The notes under the pieces were generated by a model. It saw nothing but the letters and a program-made list of their open reading frames with translations. It was not told where the DNA came from and made no database searches. The translations under genes and the position numbers were made by a program. DNA of 64,000 nt, from assembly GCA_001643675.2 (NCBI GenBank), contig LSRY02000003.1:186001-250000 (forward strand). Direction: 5' to 3'. This DNA is from Monocercomonoides exilis (Eukaryota; Preaxostyla; Oxymonadida; Polymastigidae). Shown in pieces: positions 44,556 through 55,811 of this stretch. The first letter of the stretch is position 1; each line of letters begins with the position of its first letter.

Positions 44556-46330
44556 AATTTATGGAACGTTGATTTCAGCAAAAACAATGGAAAGGGAGAA
44601 TATACTGCAAGTGGAATATTTCTTTTCACAGCCATGATAAACAATGAAATTCATTATGCCATTGAAGAAACTCATTTTCTTAGAAAAACAAAGAATAGCA
44701 GAAGATTTGATCAGCGAGTTAGCTGGAGCGGAAGATAGACAGAGCTGATTGAAGCGATGATAAAGGCATGATGTGTTGAGCGAATGTTGACAGGATACAA
44801 GAGTTTGGTTATTAAGCTGAGTTTTGATGAAACGTTTGGTTAAGAAAGAGAGGAGAAATTGTGATGTGAATATGTGAAGGTTAGAAAATAAAAGCTGTTG
44901 ATATGTTTTAAAGGATGATATATTCACGCTTTGCAAGATTGCTTTTTATAATTATTATGATAACGCTTACTGAATGTTTAGGGCAAAAAGGTTGGAAAAA
45001 AAAGACAAAAGAAACGGGAGGAGAGAAAAGGAGGAATGGACAAAAAGCAAACTGTGAGGAATGAAGTCCAGAAAAGAATAAACCATATCAAAACAAGTGA
45101 GAAAAGAGGAGGACATTCTGGACGAGCATATTCCACATGAAGTAGCAGTGGCAGAATATGCAGATGCGTTCGATGTGAGATCTCGAATGGAGTTAACTTT
45201 TGGAAATGACATGAAAGGAGAAGGAGATGAAAAATACAGGAAGGTGTGAGGCCTGTCTGAAAGAGAAAAGGAGAAGGATGAAAAAGTCAAAGAGACATTC
45301 AAAAGATGTGAGGATTAAGAAGGGCATATCTTTTTAAACTCACTAAGTTAGTCTTTTTATCCGTTGATAGCCTCCAAACATCGTTTTCTCATGTTTCTCT
45401 GATTTTTCCTTCACAAAATTGATGTCTTTTTTCATTTCATCTTCCTTTTTTTTATTCTTGGCCTATAAGAACTCATCAAATTCATCTCAAGTTTTTCATA
45501 TTCTGCACTTTGCTGTTAGTTCACAGAAAACTCAATAATGTCAATGTTTGCATGTTTTGTTTTGATGAAAAAATAACATCTCTTGATTTTTGAAGCAGAT
45601 TTGTTTCAAAAAGTGATCAGGAAAAGTTCAATGAATGAATTGCGCACATATGATGTTGAAATAATAAACGAAAAGCACGTTGAAAAACGATTCTGTATGG
45701 TGCAGATATAGAGTTCAACATCCTCGTGGGGAGTTATTTGAACCTTTAGGTTATACGGCTGCTGCGTCTCTGAGCTGGCTGGGAAATGGGGCAGCGATTC
45801 ATCTATCTGAGGGCTGTTCATGCGCATGGAACATGTTTGTGATACCTCTTTCTATGCGCTGTGCCTGCAAAGTGTTGTGAGTTTGCCGTATGAGTGGGCT
45901 TTTGGAGCAGCTTGGTGTCGGTGGGTGTCGTTGTTTCTTTTCAGAATGTTATCTTTTCAGCCATCCTGGTGGAGGTGTGCCATTTTGTTTGCCTCTCGAG
46001 GGAGCCATAAACGTGTCACACCTTCTGTATGTCTTTTTTTCCGTATTTTATTTCTCAGCAGGGCGCAGCTGGGGATGTTTCACCACAGAAGAATTTTTCG
46101 ATGATCCGGGTGCCTGGGTTTGCAAAAACAGCGGAGAAGGGGATGGGAGCAATGAAAACAGTGATTGGGAGGGGTGCAGCGGGAGACAAGGGGATGCAGC
46201 AGAATTTTGTTTTTTCATCTCAACGGCAGTTATTGGCAGCTGTGGCTGAGACAGCACAAATACGGATGATTTTGTTGGATTCTCTCCTTCAGGCCTGGGA
46301 TTTGCCGTTATTTCAGCCAGCATAATTATT
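44556..46330 (+). pseudogene. Coding remnant, frames broken, family unknown
   Basis: Plus-strand protein-like pieces occur at 44600-44760 (SGIFLFTAMINNEIHYAIEE), 45680-45880 (VQHPRGELFEPLGYTAAASL) and 45890-46325 (RVPGFAKTAEKGMGAMK). They change frame repeatedly and carry several stops. The piece at 45.7-46.3 kb is GC-richer than its surroundings. No domain is recognised. A degraded gene is the simplest reading. Confidence 0.35.
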
Positions 46331-47889
46331 TCAACTCCAACTGCCCGCTCATCACAGTGAACAGCGTTGCTGATTAAGAAGAAAGACTATTCGTCTCAAT
46401 AACACTCACTGCCTTCCCTTTCTCTGTTATTATAATATTTTTCTACACACCGATCGTTGCCCTTTCACTCTCATGCCTTCTGATAAACACTTTGATTGCA
46501 GAGCTCAGCTGCGTTATGTTTATCCCCGCTACACACCTTCCCGCCTTGCACGCATCTGCCTTGGTCATTCCACACATTTCACTTTAATCATTTTTTTTCA
46601 TTCTTTCATTTTGATTCTTCAATCATCACTGAAACGCCTGTGAATAAAACTGCGAATGAAATAGATAAATACTTAAACATATGTGCACAATTCCAATGAT
46701 AAACAAGTTTATGTTGCAAATATTTAACATTAATATAGAAACAAATACAAAAGCAATGAAAAAAACAGTGATATACTTTTAAACAAAAAAAATATACAAA
46801 CATCATGCTTATCATTTAAGGTATTTGCAATTGCATAATTCACGATGTCCACATTTATGTGTGTACGAGTGCATAATTCAAATATTGAATTATTGAATAA
46901 TAACTGTTTTAAAAGCTGTGAAAGTGAAAATAATCCAAGACATACAATAAAAAATTTGTTCTTCTTTGGCCGTTTCATTGCAAAGTTGCTTTGAACTTTG
47001 TGAAGTCGTCAAATTGAATTTTTAATTCTTTATGATCTTAATGAAAATATTATGGGTTGCAAAATATCGAAATTTTTTTGAAAATTTTCATGATCGAATT
47101 TCGAAATTTCCCTCCTTGATCAGCTTTGTCAAATAATGTTTATTAACGGTGTTTAGAAAAAAAATTTCAAAAGTGCTCACAAAAAGTGGTACAATTTTCA
47201 CCTATGCCATCGAATGTTGGAATATTTACACAATTTATGGATTTTGTTGGAAAAAGCTAATGAAAATAGAAACAAATGATTTCATTCTTTGTGAATTATT
47301 CGCAAGAATAAACATTAATGAATCAGATTAACTGAAGTCTTTTTTGATATGAACAATTCGCAATAACTGAAAGAATAACAAAAAAATTTTCGAAAAACTC
47401 ATGTTTCTTTCTTAAAGAATGAACATTTCTTTCGTTAACATATGAATTATCAACAATTTGAACATCATTTAACTGTTGAATGCGAATGAAAGTGATATGT
47501 CAGGAACGATTGAATGATCTTTCAACATGATAAATGTCCGGGTTTTTTAAAAATTCCGTGTTTTTGAACGATGGAAATAGAAATTTTGGCAAAAGGTGGT
47601 CAAACGGCCAGAAAAGGATTATTTTCTTGAAAATACCAAAAACAGTATCGAAACTGAGCTAAATGTACTCATTAATAAAGTTCAGTTTGTGTATTCTTTT
47701 CAAAAATGAAATTATCAACAAACATAATCAATCTTTCATAGATTAAAATTTTTTATCAGGCCCATCATTTAATTTAATCATGTTTTCTGCTAGGTTTTTT
47801 TCAACCCAACAAACTCATTTTTACAAGAGAACCTTATGAATTTGGGTTAACCCTAAAAGAGATTTTATTTCAACTTTATTTATAAAGAT
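46331..47889. other. AT-rich intergenic region
   Basis: About 1.5 kb with no supported gene. The 47530-47600 part resembles 42050-42120 in reverse (CCGGGTTTTT and TTTTGAACGATGG blocks). Confidence 0.4.
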
Positions 47890-47897
47890 ATTAAAGC
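47890..47897. repeat. Target-site duplication of Merlin-type element A (left)
   Basis: ATTAAAGC, repeated exactly at 54827-54834 on the other side of the element. Confidence 0.93.
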
Positions 47898-48070
47898 GGC
47901 ATAAGTGTAAAAAAACACCTGCTTCAGTTTTATGATTTTCTTAATTTCAACAAAATTATCATAAATAACATTAAAAAACAACACTTTTGGGTGGAGCAGT
48001 TTTATGATATTTCAACATAAATTTCATCAAAAAATTTTTCGTGATCAATCCCTTAATTAAAAATTTTCTT
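47898..48070 (+). repeat. Left terminal inverted repeat, element A
   Basis: 173 bp, apparently identical in reverse to 54654-54826. Confidence 0.92.
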
Positions 48071-48534
48071 GTTCATTTTCTGTTTTTAGTGCGAAAACGG
48101 AAGAATCTCAGCTTGATTGTTGCAGCCAATAATGCATTTCTTGCGATGTCATAAATGAAGTTTGAATTTGCACTAATTTTATTTCTTTAAATCTGTTATT
48201 CAATAAAAATTTCGCTATCACTTATGAATCAATAACAATTCATAATATTTAATCGAAAGAAGTTTCTCTCAATGAAAGCCAATGTAACAGAAGATCTGAT
48301 GATTATGAAATACTCATATTTCCAATTTTATTGGAGAAATCAGTTATTTATGTATTATTTATTTTTTCAAATTGAAATGCTTTCCATTTGAAATGAAGGC
48401 TATCATTATTGTTTTTTTATTGATTTTGCTAAATAAGACATAATTGTTAGATAACGATTATTGTTCATTTTGCTTTTGTCAAATTGTCTCAAATAATAAA
48501 AATTGTAAAAGAAAATACAAAAAATGTGCAGTAT

Positions 48535-49752
48535 TCACGTGATTTATTTTTTGAGGGCTCGTTTCATCAAAATGAAAAGAACGAAAAACTTCAAAATGAA
48601 TTAATGCCGACGGAAGATGTTTATTAATTGTTAAAGAAGCTGCTCGTAATAAACTTGAAATGCGGTAACAATCTCGATGTGTTCCCAATTCCACAACATA
48701 TCAAATTTGATGGTTAAGAAGCCAAATATTGAATCGGATCCATAAAAGTTTTCGCTTCTATTTTCATTAATCTCCAATAATTTCTGAATAATGCATGAAC
48801 TTATAGAATATGAAGATGAAGTGGAAGAAGAGGAAGAAAAAGAAGAAGAAACAGAAGGAGAAGAAGAAGAAGAAGAAAAAGAAGAGGAAAAAGAAGAAGG
48901 AGCAATTGGAACAGCAGAAGAGGAAGAATAAGAGATGGAAGACGTGTTAACTTCTGTTTTTTCAGAGAGCTGTGATTGAGCTGAGAGATTTGCATTGGCA
49001 AGCATTGATTCAAAAGACAAGGAAGTTTGCGTGGGCGCTGCTTTGACAGGAAAAACAGGACGAGAAGAAGGAAGCTTAGAAAAGGGAATGGAAGCATTTT
49101 GAACTGAAGAAGAAGAAGAAGATGATGATAGCGATATTGTTGTTGAAGGACACATCAAAGAACCCATGAAGCGCGAGAAAAATGCCTGACACGGTGAATG
49201 CACAGGTGTTGCAGTCGAAGAAACATCAATTGGCTTCCCAGTCGATTCTGCAAGCGCTTCAGAGCATTCAAGTGTCTGCATTTGGTTCTGTTTCCTTTGC
49301 CTCACATCCTCATCCGCCTCCACACCTTCTTCCTTCTTCTTCTTCTTCTTCTTCTTCCTATTATTCCTCCTATTATTCTTTTTCTTCTCTTTCTCTTTCT
49401 CTTTCTCCTTCTCCTTCTCCTTCTCCTTCTCCCCATCACCTGCCTTTTGAGACGCCGATGATTGCCTCATCACCTCCTGCGCATGTTGTATCATCAGCAT
49501 CGCCTGGTTTGTCTGATTGACAGCTGTTTTGAATGTGAATAGAACAACCACAAAAACACGGGCAAGAACAAGATCAATGTGGAGAACAACAAAAATGGAG
49601 GTGGAAGATCTGAAGGGGTTGTTGTGTGTTTGGTGGTGAGTGGATGAAAGGAGAGAAGAATTCACAATGGAAAAAGAAGAGCAAGAGGAGGAGGAAGAAG
49701 AAGAAGGAGGAGGAGGATTAAATTGTAGTTGTCTCGACAGATGAACTTTCAA
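48535..49752 (-). CDS. Ser-rich protein carried by element A
   Basis: A minus-strand frame from 49752 to TAA at 48631, or to TGA at 48535-48537 if TAA is read through. The N-terminal and middle parts are poly-Ser, Lys/Glu repeats and Ser/Thr. The C-terminal ~50 residues before the TAA look folded (LLEINENRSENFYGSDS, FDMLWNWEHIEI, VYYEQLL). The extension past the TAA, which crosses two more TAA codons, keeps a helical, protein-like character (LINIFRR, ILKFFVLFILMKRALKK). An intron near 49510-49580 (GTTGTT...AACAG) is possible. The frame also runs upstream past 49752 with one TAA and one TGA. Family unknown. Confidence 0.45.
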
Positions 49753-50236
49753 CGAAGAAAAAGTTTTTTGTTAAACTACATGTTTATTTTGAACCCAATT
49801 GTTCTCGGGTTTAATCCTGTGCTTTTTTTCATTTGAAAAAGCTCATCTGTTTTTTTCGCTGTTTCTTTTTTCTTTGTTATTTCTCTCAAAGCACTTTTTT
49901 TCTTCTTCACATTCATAAATCTTGTAAATAAGATACGCAGTTTCAACAACTTGTATCTCTTCATCTGGTAAAAGTTTCAATCGAGTTCTGTGCAGGGATC
50001 GAAATGGACGCCTTTTTGCTCCAATGCATAGTTCGAGATGGATGGTGGATGAAGAGTGTCAAATACATCAAGCTCGATGTGTATGGTTGACATCTTTAAA
50101 GAAGAAGAAGATGAATGAAGAAGATTTGTGGTGGGAGGACGATATTGAAGATGAGAAATGGGAAAAGAAAATTTTTTTTGTTGAATAAAAGCCAGATATT
50201 GCGATAGGCTGAGTGTGTAGATTAGAGGAAAGCTGA
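49753..50236 (-). other. Upstream part of the passenger region in element A
   Basis: Minus-strand frames at 50345-49977 and 49964-49776 are open but alternate in frame. A frame LLPDEEIQVVETAYLIYKIYE at about 49980-49850 joins the Ser-rich gene in phase through a TGA and a TAA. Status unresolved. Confidence 0.3.
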
Positions 50237-51290
50237 TCAATTGGAAAGAAGCGAACGAATAATCAGATTCAATATGACGTGAAAAAGCATATTGATGGTA
50301 AGAGAATGCGTTGATGTGTTGCTTCGCTTTGATGATGAAAACCATGCAATGAGGAGCGAGAAAAGAACAGGAAAAAGTTGTGGAGAATTGAAAAATAATG
50401 ATTCAGCAAATGAATTTAAATAATGTGTATTGCATGAAGATACTTTAAATAAAGTTGATGCACAATTTACAGTGATTTTCGTATCAGCTTTTCTGAAGGG
50501 AAGTGTTTGAGAATGAACAAATATTTGGGTGAGTAGAATGAGGGAGTCATCTTACGTATCTGTCATACATTCTAAAGCATACTCGATTGTGGCGCATGGC
50601 CTAAGATGTGTTTTTCCACAGGCATCAGCATCAGTTCCACCATTTGATACGATTTTGAATGTTGTTATGAGAGGGAGCCATCTGTTGTACACTGCATTGT
50701 CAGCTGTTCCTTGATTCCACACTCGATTTGTTGGAGTTGTTGATCCACATTGCTGGAATGGGGATTGGGAAATATCACTTCCGTTAAAGAACACATCATT
50801 TCCCCTTCCATTTGTTGCTGTGTTGCCATCGAAGAAGCAGAATGTGATGAATTTTACTCCACTCATCCAAGTGAAGGTATTTGTGCAACATAGAGCAGCA
50901 CCTCCCCATGAAGATGACGAACTTGTCAATTTGTTGTTTATGAATTGGCAATCATTAACAAAAAATTGATTTGGTTTATTTTGTGGAGGCCAATGAAATG
51001 TGAGAGAACCAGCAGAATCACCACCAGAATTTGAGATGCACTTGCATTTGGAAAACAGGAATTGAGCGCTTGTTGGTGTACTTCCCATGTTAAAATACCA
51101 ACCAGTTCCACACCAATCTGTTATTTTACAACCTCCCACTCTATTATCTGAGAATGAATAAACAGAAGATGATTGTCTACCATCAATGCAAATTGCACCT
51201 CCATGCAACGCCGAACAACCTGTTGAATTTGATTTTGATTTATTCTCATTTTGTTAACTGCAACAGCATAAAGCTCAACCTGCAGCATCA
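50237..51290 (-). pseudogene. Captured fragment of the beta-helix surface gene
   Basis: Residues match ~430-735 of the intact 25-31 kb protein closely. Shared blocks are HGGA.CI, FLFSKCKCISNSGGDSAGSL, NKPNQF, FFDGNTATNGRGNDVFF and DNAVYNRWLPLITTFKIVS. There is no signal peptide, membrane segment or tail. A TGA near 51265 replaces a Gly codon (GGA), which is a true nonsense change. A TAA at 50554-50552 stands exactly where the intact paralogue has Gln (CAA), and homology continues beyond it (SLILLTQIFVHSQTLPF). The frame then stays open to TGA at 50237-50239. It lies inside transposon A, so it was captured by, or inserted with, the element. Confidence 0.85.
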
Positions 51291-52165
51291 TAATAACAAT
51301 AATTAAATTTTTGAATTTTTTTCTTTGAATATGCTTTTCAAATCTATTTTATTATTGGTTTCTTTTTTTTCCCATAATTAAATTTCTTCATAATCATTTG
51401 AAAAGATAACAATCAAAGCTTTCTTGCAAGTTGTTTTCGGAACAACATTATAATGTTTGTATTAATTTTTCGTTGATTAATTTTTCAAAGCTAGATTGAG
51501 ACTCTCAGCTTGTTCAACGTTCCTTATTGTTAGTGACTTTATCTCTTCAAAAATACCATTTAAACAATCTGAAAAAGCATCAAAAAACATATCGTTTATA
51601 ACAATCTAACTTATGAGCATCGTTAGTATTCATAGAATCAATTTATTCACACGAAGGTTGAATTTCCATAAAACGATGCTTTATCTTAAAAAACATTGAC
51701 TGATAAAAATAAGAAAGAATATTCATGGTTAAGACTTTTTATTGCTTCGTTCAATACTCGCGTTAATTGTTCACTATGATGCACTGTGTTACTCTTTCAT
51801 AGAAAAATTTCATTTCTTCGTAATCCCAATTGCACTTGTTAAGGTTATTTCTTCTCGCATGCAATACTCTTTTGCAATGGAAACCCGAAAATAATCAAAT
51901 ACAAGAAAAATGACTAAAACACTCGAGTGGAAAAGTCTTATCTCATGTTAAATGCGAACAAATGATATTACTTTCAAAAGTCATCTACTCAATATTCATT
52001 ATTAAAATCATAATATATGAAACTGCATGTGCAACTTTTTCTTTTCATTCATTAATTAATATTTCAATTATCCAAAGTTGATTTTCTGAAAAATTCAAAA
52101 TTTGTCAAATCATTCAGATTCATTTCGAAATTATTGATCAGAAAACTGCAAAAAACGTGACATGA
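51291..52165. other. AT-rich interior of element A
   Basis: About 870 bp between the beta-helix fragment and the transposase. No feature recognised. Confidence 0.4.
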
Positions 52166-53842
52166 TTAAAGTGTAATAGGTTTGTCTTTTAATCCAATGC
52201 TCTTTGATTTAATATGGCTTCGCAGAATTTTTTTCATTTTAGTCGATAAAACTTTTTTCTTTTCTTTCAAGAATCTTTTTTTCGCCTGAAAATCTTTTAT
52301 TTCACAAAATCGATCAGCTTCCATGCGAAGAACTTTAGTACATGGAAAATCTGTTTGCTTTATGAATCGTCCACTTTTCGATCTGAGCCTTGATACTGCT
52401 TTTCTTTTTAAATTCTTGATTCTGCTTGGGATGATAGTTGCTGAATCAGAAATTATTTTCGAGAACTTCTTTCTTGAATATAAGTTTGTTGTTCCACAAG
52501 TTTTTTCATCTTCATCATCCTTCTCTTCCTTCTCTTCCTTCTCCATCTCCTTCTCTTCCTTCTCCATCTCCTTCTCCTTTTGCTTATTTTCTTTTTTTCT
52601 TTCCTCTTTTTCAAACGTTTTATTTTCATTTCTTTTCGTTTTCTCAACTGTTTTTGTTTCGTTTTCTATTTTTGCTGGATCATCTTCACTGTCAAATTCA
52701 TCAATCATTCTGATTTTTCTGTTTTCGCGTGCTCTTTCTTTTTTCAGTTTTGATGATTCTTTTCTGTTCCGAATAAAATTATCTAAATCTTCTTCATGAA
52801 AAAGTTCAATAACGTTTTCTGTTTCTTTTTCATTTTTTTTCATCATATATATTGATTGCTGCAATATTTTTTCTTTCTCAATCACACTTCTTATTTCCAT
52901 TTCACATGATTCATATGTCATCAAATATGAATTCAATTCATTTCTATTGATTAAGCACATATCACAAATTAACTTTGCAATTGATTTTTTTGTGTTAAAC
53001 CTATATTGAAATTCCAGTGCATATTCCTTTGTCTGTTCAAGCACTCTACCACGCTTTCTCATGTGGCATTTAATATGAGACCACATACACTCGATGGTTT
53101 GAGTGTGAACATTTTTATCTTCAGGTTTAACAAAATTAAATGAATGATTCACACAATCGTGTTTGTATCCTGCAATTTTTATACCTTGGTAAGAAGACCA
53201 CATATCAGAGTAAACTATTGCGCTTTTATCAATATTCTTTTCTATGAAATACATGAGTGTTTCCTCAGTTCTGTTGGCAATAAATTCGACTTTGAAGTGC
53301 TGAGGTGCTCCTTCCATCTTTCCTTCACACACACACCACAGCCACTGTTGATCCTGAATTCTTCCAACTCCATTTTTTCTTTTGTGCACAAGTGTCTCGT
53401 CGATTTCTACGATTCGATTTTTTCCAATTTTTTCAAAGCATTCCATCTCAATGTAACCGCAAATTCTTCTAATTTTTTGATTGAATTTTAAAACTGTTTT
53501 ATTAGAAAGATTTGTTTCATGTGTCACTTCGCTAATTGAATGCTTATACCAGAAATGAAATAGCAGGCAAATGAATTGAAATGGTGAAAATCTGAACTCT
53601 GAAAAGATAGTGAAATGATTTCAGTTGAGTTTTTTTCCGCATTTTGAACATTTTTAATAAAATTCATCCCGTTTTCTACCATCAACAAAATGCATATGAC
53701 CTTTACAACGATGACAATTGGAGTATTTTTTGATGAAATTGAAACAGTTCAATATTTTAATTGCAAAACTGCTATTCCCATTTGAGCGATGAATGAATTC
53801 GCATAAAGAAATTGTCTCGAAAATGTTCTTATAATCCTCCAT
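52166..53842 (-). pseudogene. Merlin/ISXO2-type DDE transposase, interrupted
   Basis: A zinc ribbon (CHRC ... CSKC) near the N-terminus is followed by the ISXO2-like DDE fold. First Asp is in VEIDETLVHKRKNG, second in VYSDMWSSYQG, and Glu in HTQTIECMWSHIK. A long Lys/Glu-rich C-terminal extension (~200 residues) is not part of the core family. The frame has TAA at 53656-53654 inside the zinc ribbon, where a polar residue is expected, and TGA at 53623-53621. The rest (53620-52166) is open. The TGA makes this copy inactive under any code with TGA as stop. It matches the 8-bp target duplication of the element. Confidence 0.88.
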
Positions 53843-54653
53843 CGTTTGGAACTTTAGAAGTTATTTGATCTTTGCTTTGAAAATGTTAATTTAGATAGTA
53901 TGATCGATCACTTAATAAAAAAAACTCAATAACGCACACATGTGCTTTCGATCAATAAACATTTTTTTCAGAATGATTTGCTCTATTTGTACGACATACC
54001 AAATAAATATAAGATATATTTTTGAATTAAAATATAAGAAATTTTTTAAAAACAAAAAGTGTCTTATTTATGAATTGTTTTCAAGGAAACTAATACAGTT
54101 TCATTAATTATTTGTTAACTTTATATTGAATCATATTCCTTTTGATATTCAAACGCAGTTATTCATGTTTTATATGTTTTTTTAAACGAAAGAAATTGAA
54201 ATGTGAAAAAAGTTGTGTTGATAAAACTATTCTTGTGTTGAGAATGCTAACAGAAAAATTATAAGATTCAAAGAAATAACTGTCAAATTTTGAAATATTG
54301 CATAGAACATTTTTTATCATAAAAAAAAACAATCTCGAATATTTCGTCGTGTCAAATGCTGCATTCATAGGTTTGAATGAAATGTGAATCTTATTTCAAA
54401 TTTTTGCAGTGATCAGACCTTGAACTCTTGCTCATTAGAAAATAATTATTTGGCACAATAATCTATCAAAGATTTGTTTTTGCAGTTAGAAAGAAAAAGA
54501 AGTATTCAATAACTTTTTTTGAAAAAATCGAAAGAAAAGGAAAATGTTCTTCAGAACAATTATCTTAGAAGAGTTTTCATTCAGTTGAGCTGTATTACAT
54601 AAAGATTGATTTTCAATTATTGAAACAAAACATTTCAAGTTAAAAAGATGATT
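53843..54653. other. AT-rich interior of element A, right side
   Basis: About 800 bp up to the right terminal repeat; nothing recognised. Confidence 0.4.
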
Positions 54654-54826
54654 AAGAAAATTTTTAATTAAGGGATTGATCACGAAAAATTTTTTGATGA
54701 AATTTATGTTGAAATATCATAAAACTGCTCCACCCAAAAGTGTTGTTTTTTAATGTTATTTATGATAATTTTGTTGAAATTAAGAAAATCATAAAACTGA
54801 AGCAGGTGTTTTTTTACACTTATGCC
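54654..54826 (-). repeat. Right terminal inverted repeat, element A
   Basis: 173 bp, inverted copy of 47898-48070. It ends CTTATGCC at the target duplication. Confidence 0.92.
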
Positions 54827-54834
54827 ATTAAAGC
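54827..54834. repeat. Target-site duplication of element A (right)
   Basis: ATTAAAGC, identical to 47890-47897. Confidence 0.93.
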
Positions 54835-55055
54835 TTGAATATGAAGATAATTTTTTATCATAATTCAAAAATTGAAAAAATAAATAAGCTTCTTTTTTTA
54901 ATAAAAATTGATTATAAAAATTGACTTTATCTTTATTGTGCAAACGATTTATCTGATATGAATATGAAAAAGAAATCGTTATGATATGATTTTTTTTTCT
55001 GGTCGTATCATACCCATTTGCCGTTAATTTTTTGATTATTATAATAAGCCATTTT

Positions 55056-55773
55056 TGAAAATATTAAATTGTTTTGAAATTTAAGTGAAAAGATCTGGTG
55101 TTTTTTGTTTTATTTTTTTTAGATCAAAGACTTGCTCATATTTTCACGAGCTTTTTGTTTGAGTGTTTTGAGTTATATTATTGTTTATAAACTTCACATC
55201 CTTATAATTTTGGTAATTTTTCTTTGTTAAACACTTCGTTTTTTTTTTCCATTTCTCTAAATATCGATAAAATGAAGAATGCATTTATTTAAATAAGGTT
55301 TTTCCTTTATTAGAAAGAAAAAATATATTAATTATCAATAAATAAAGATGTGCAAAAGGAAGAAATTTTTTAATTTTTTTTGATCGTGATTATTATAAGA
55401 AAATACCAGTTTTTGCATTTTTACACTTCCTTTGCTTCAAATCATATTGTTTAATTTCAAAATTTGTGTGACGTTTATTTTAATCATTTTTCCAACTATT
55501 TTTTTCAACATTACAATCCAAAATAACTCAAATATCACTGAAAAATCTTCAGTTTGTCGAAATTTTGTGAAATGGAAAAAAAAATAAAACGAAGTGTTTA
55601 ACAAAGAAAAATTACCAAAATTATAAGGATGTGAAGTTTATAAACAATAATATAACTCAAAACACTCAAAACAAAAAGCTCGTGAAAATATGAGCAAGTC
55701 TTTGATCTAAAAAAAATAAAACAAAAAACACCAGATCTTTTCACTTAAATTTCAAAACAATTAAATATTTTCA
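55056..55773. repeat. Foldback repeat with ~200-bp arms
   Basis: Arms at about 55056-55255 and 55569-55773 are inverted copies, including AAAGACTTGCTCATATTTTC and its complement. The ~310-bp centre is AT-rich without a gene. Outside the arms, similarity fades gradually. Non-autonomous DNA element, directly left of the pogo-like element. Confidence 0.85.
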
Positions 55774-55811
55774 GGAATTGTTTATTATAATATATAAAAA
55801 AATTTGTATTA

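Larger units (their letters stand above)
47898..54826. mobile_element. Merlin-type transposon A (6.9 kb) carrying host-like gene pieces
   Basis: Terminal inverted repeats of 173 bp (47898-48070 and 54654-54826) begin GGCATAAGTGT. They are flanked by an exact 8-bp duplication (ATTAAAGC), the size made by Merlin/IS1016-type transposases. The element holds a matching DDE transposase (minus strand, 52166-53842), a beta-helix surface-gene fragment (about 51290-50240) and a Ser-rich gene (48.5-49.75 kb). The unusual length is due to these extra passengers. Confidence 0.92.

Noticed and set aside
52166-53842. TGA recoding (for example to Trp or selenocysteine) to explain TGA breaks in transposases
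   Set aside because: All intact host genes end in TGA or have TGA just downstream, so TGA is the working stop; the internal TGA codons are better read as damage in old elements.
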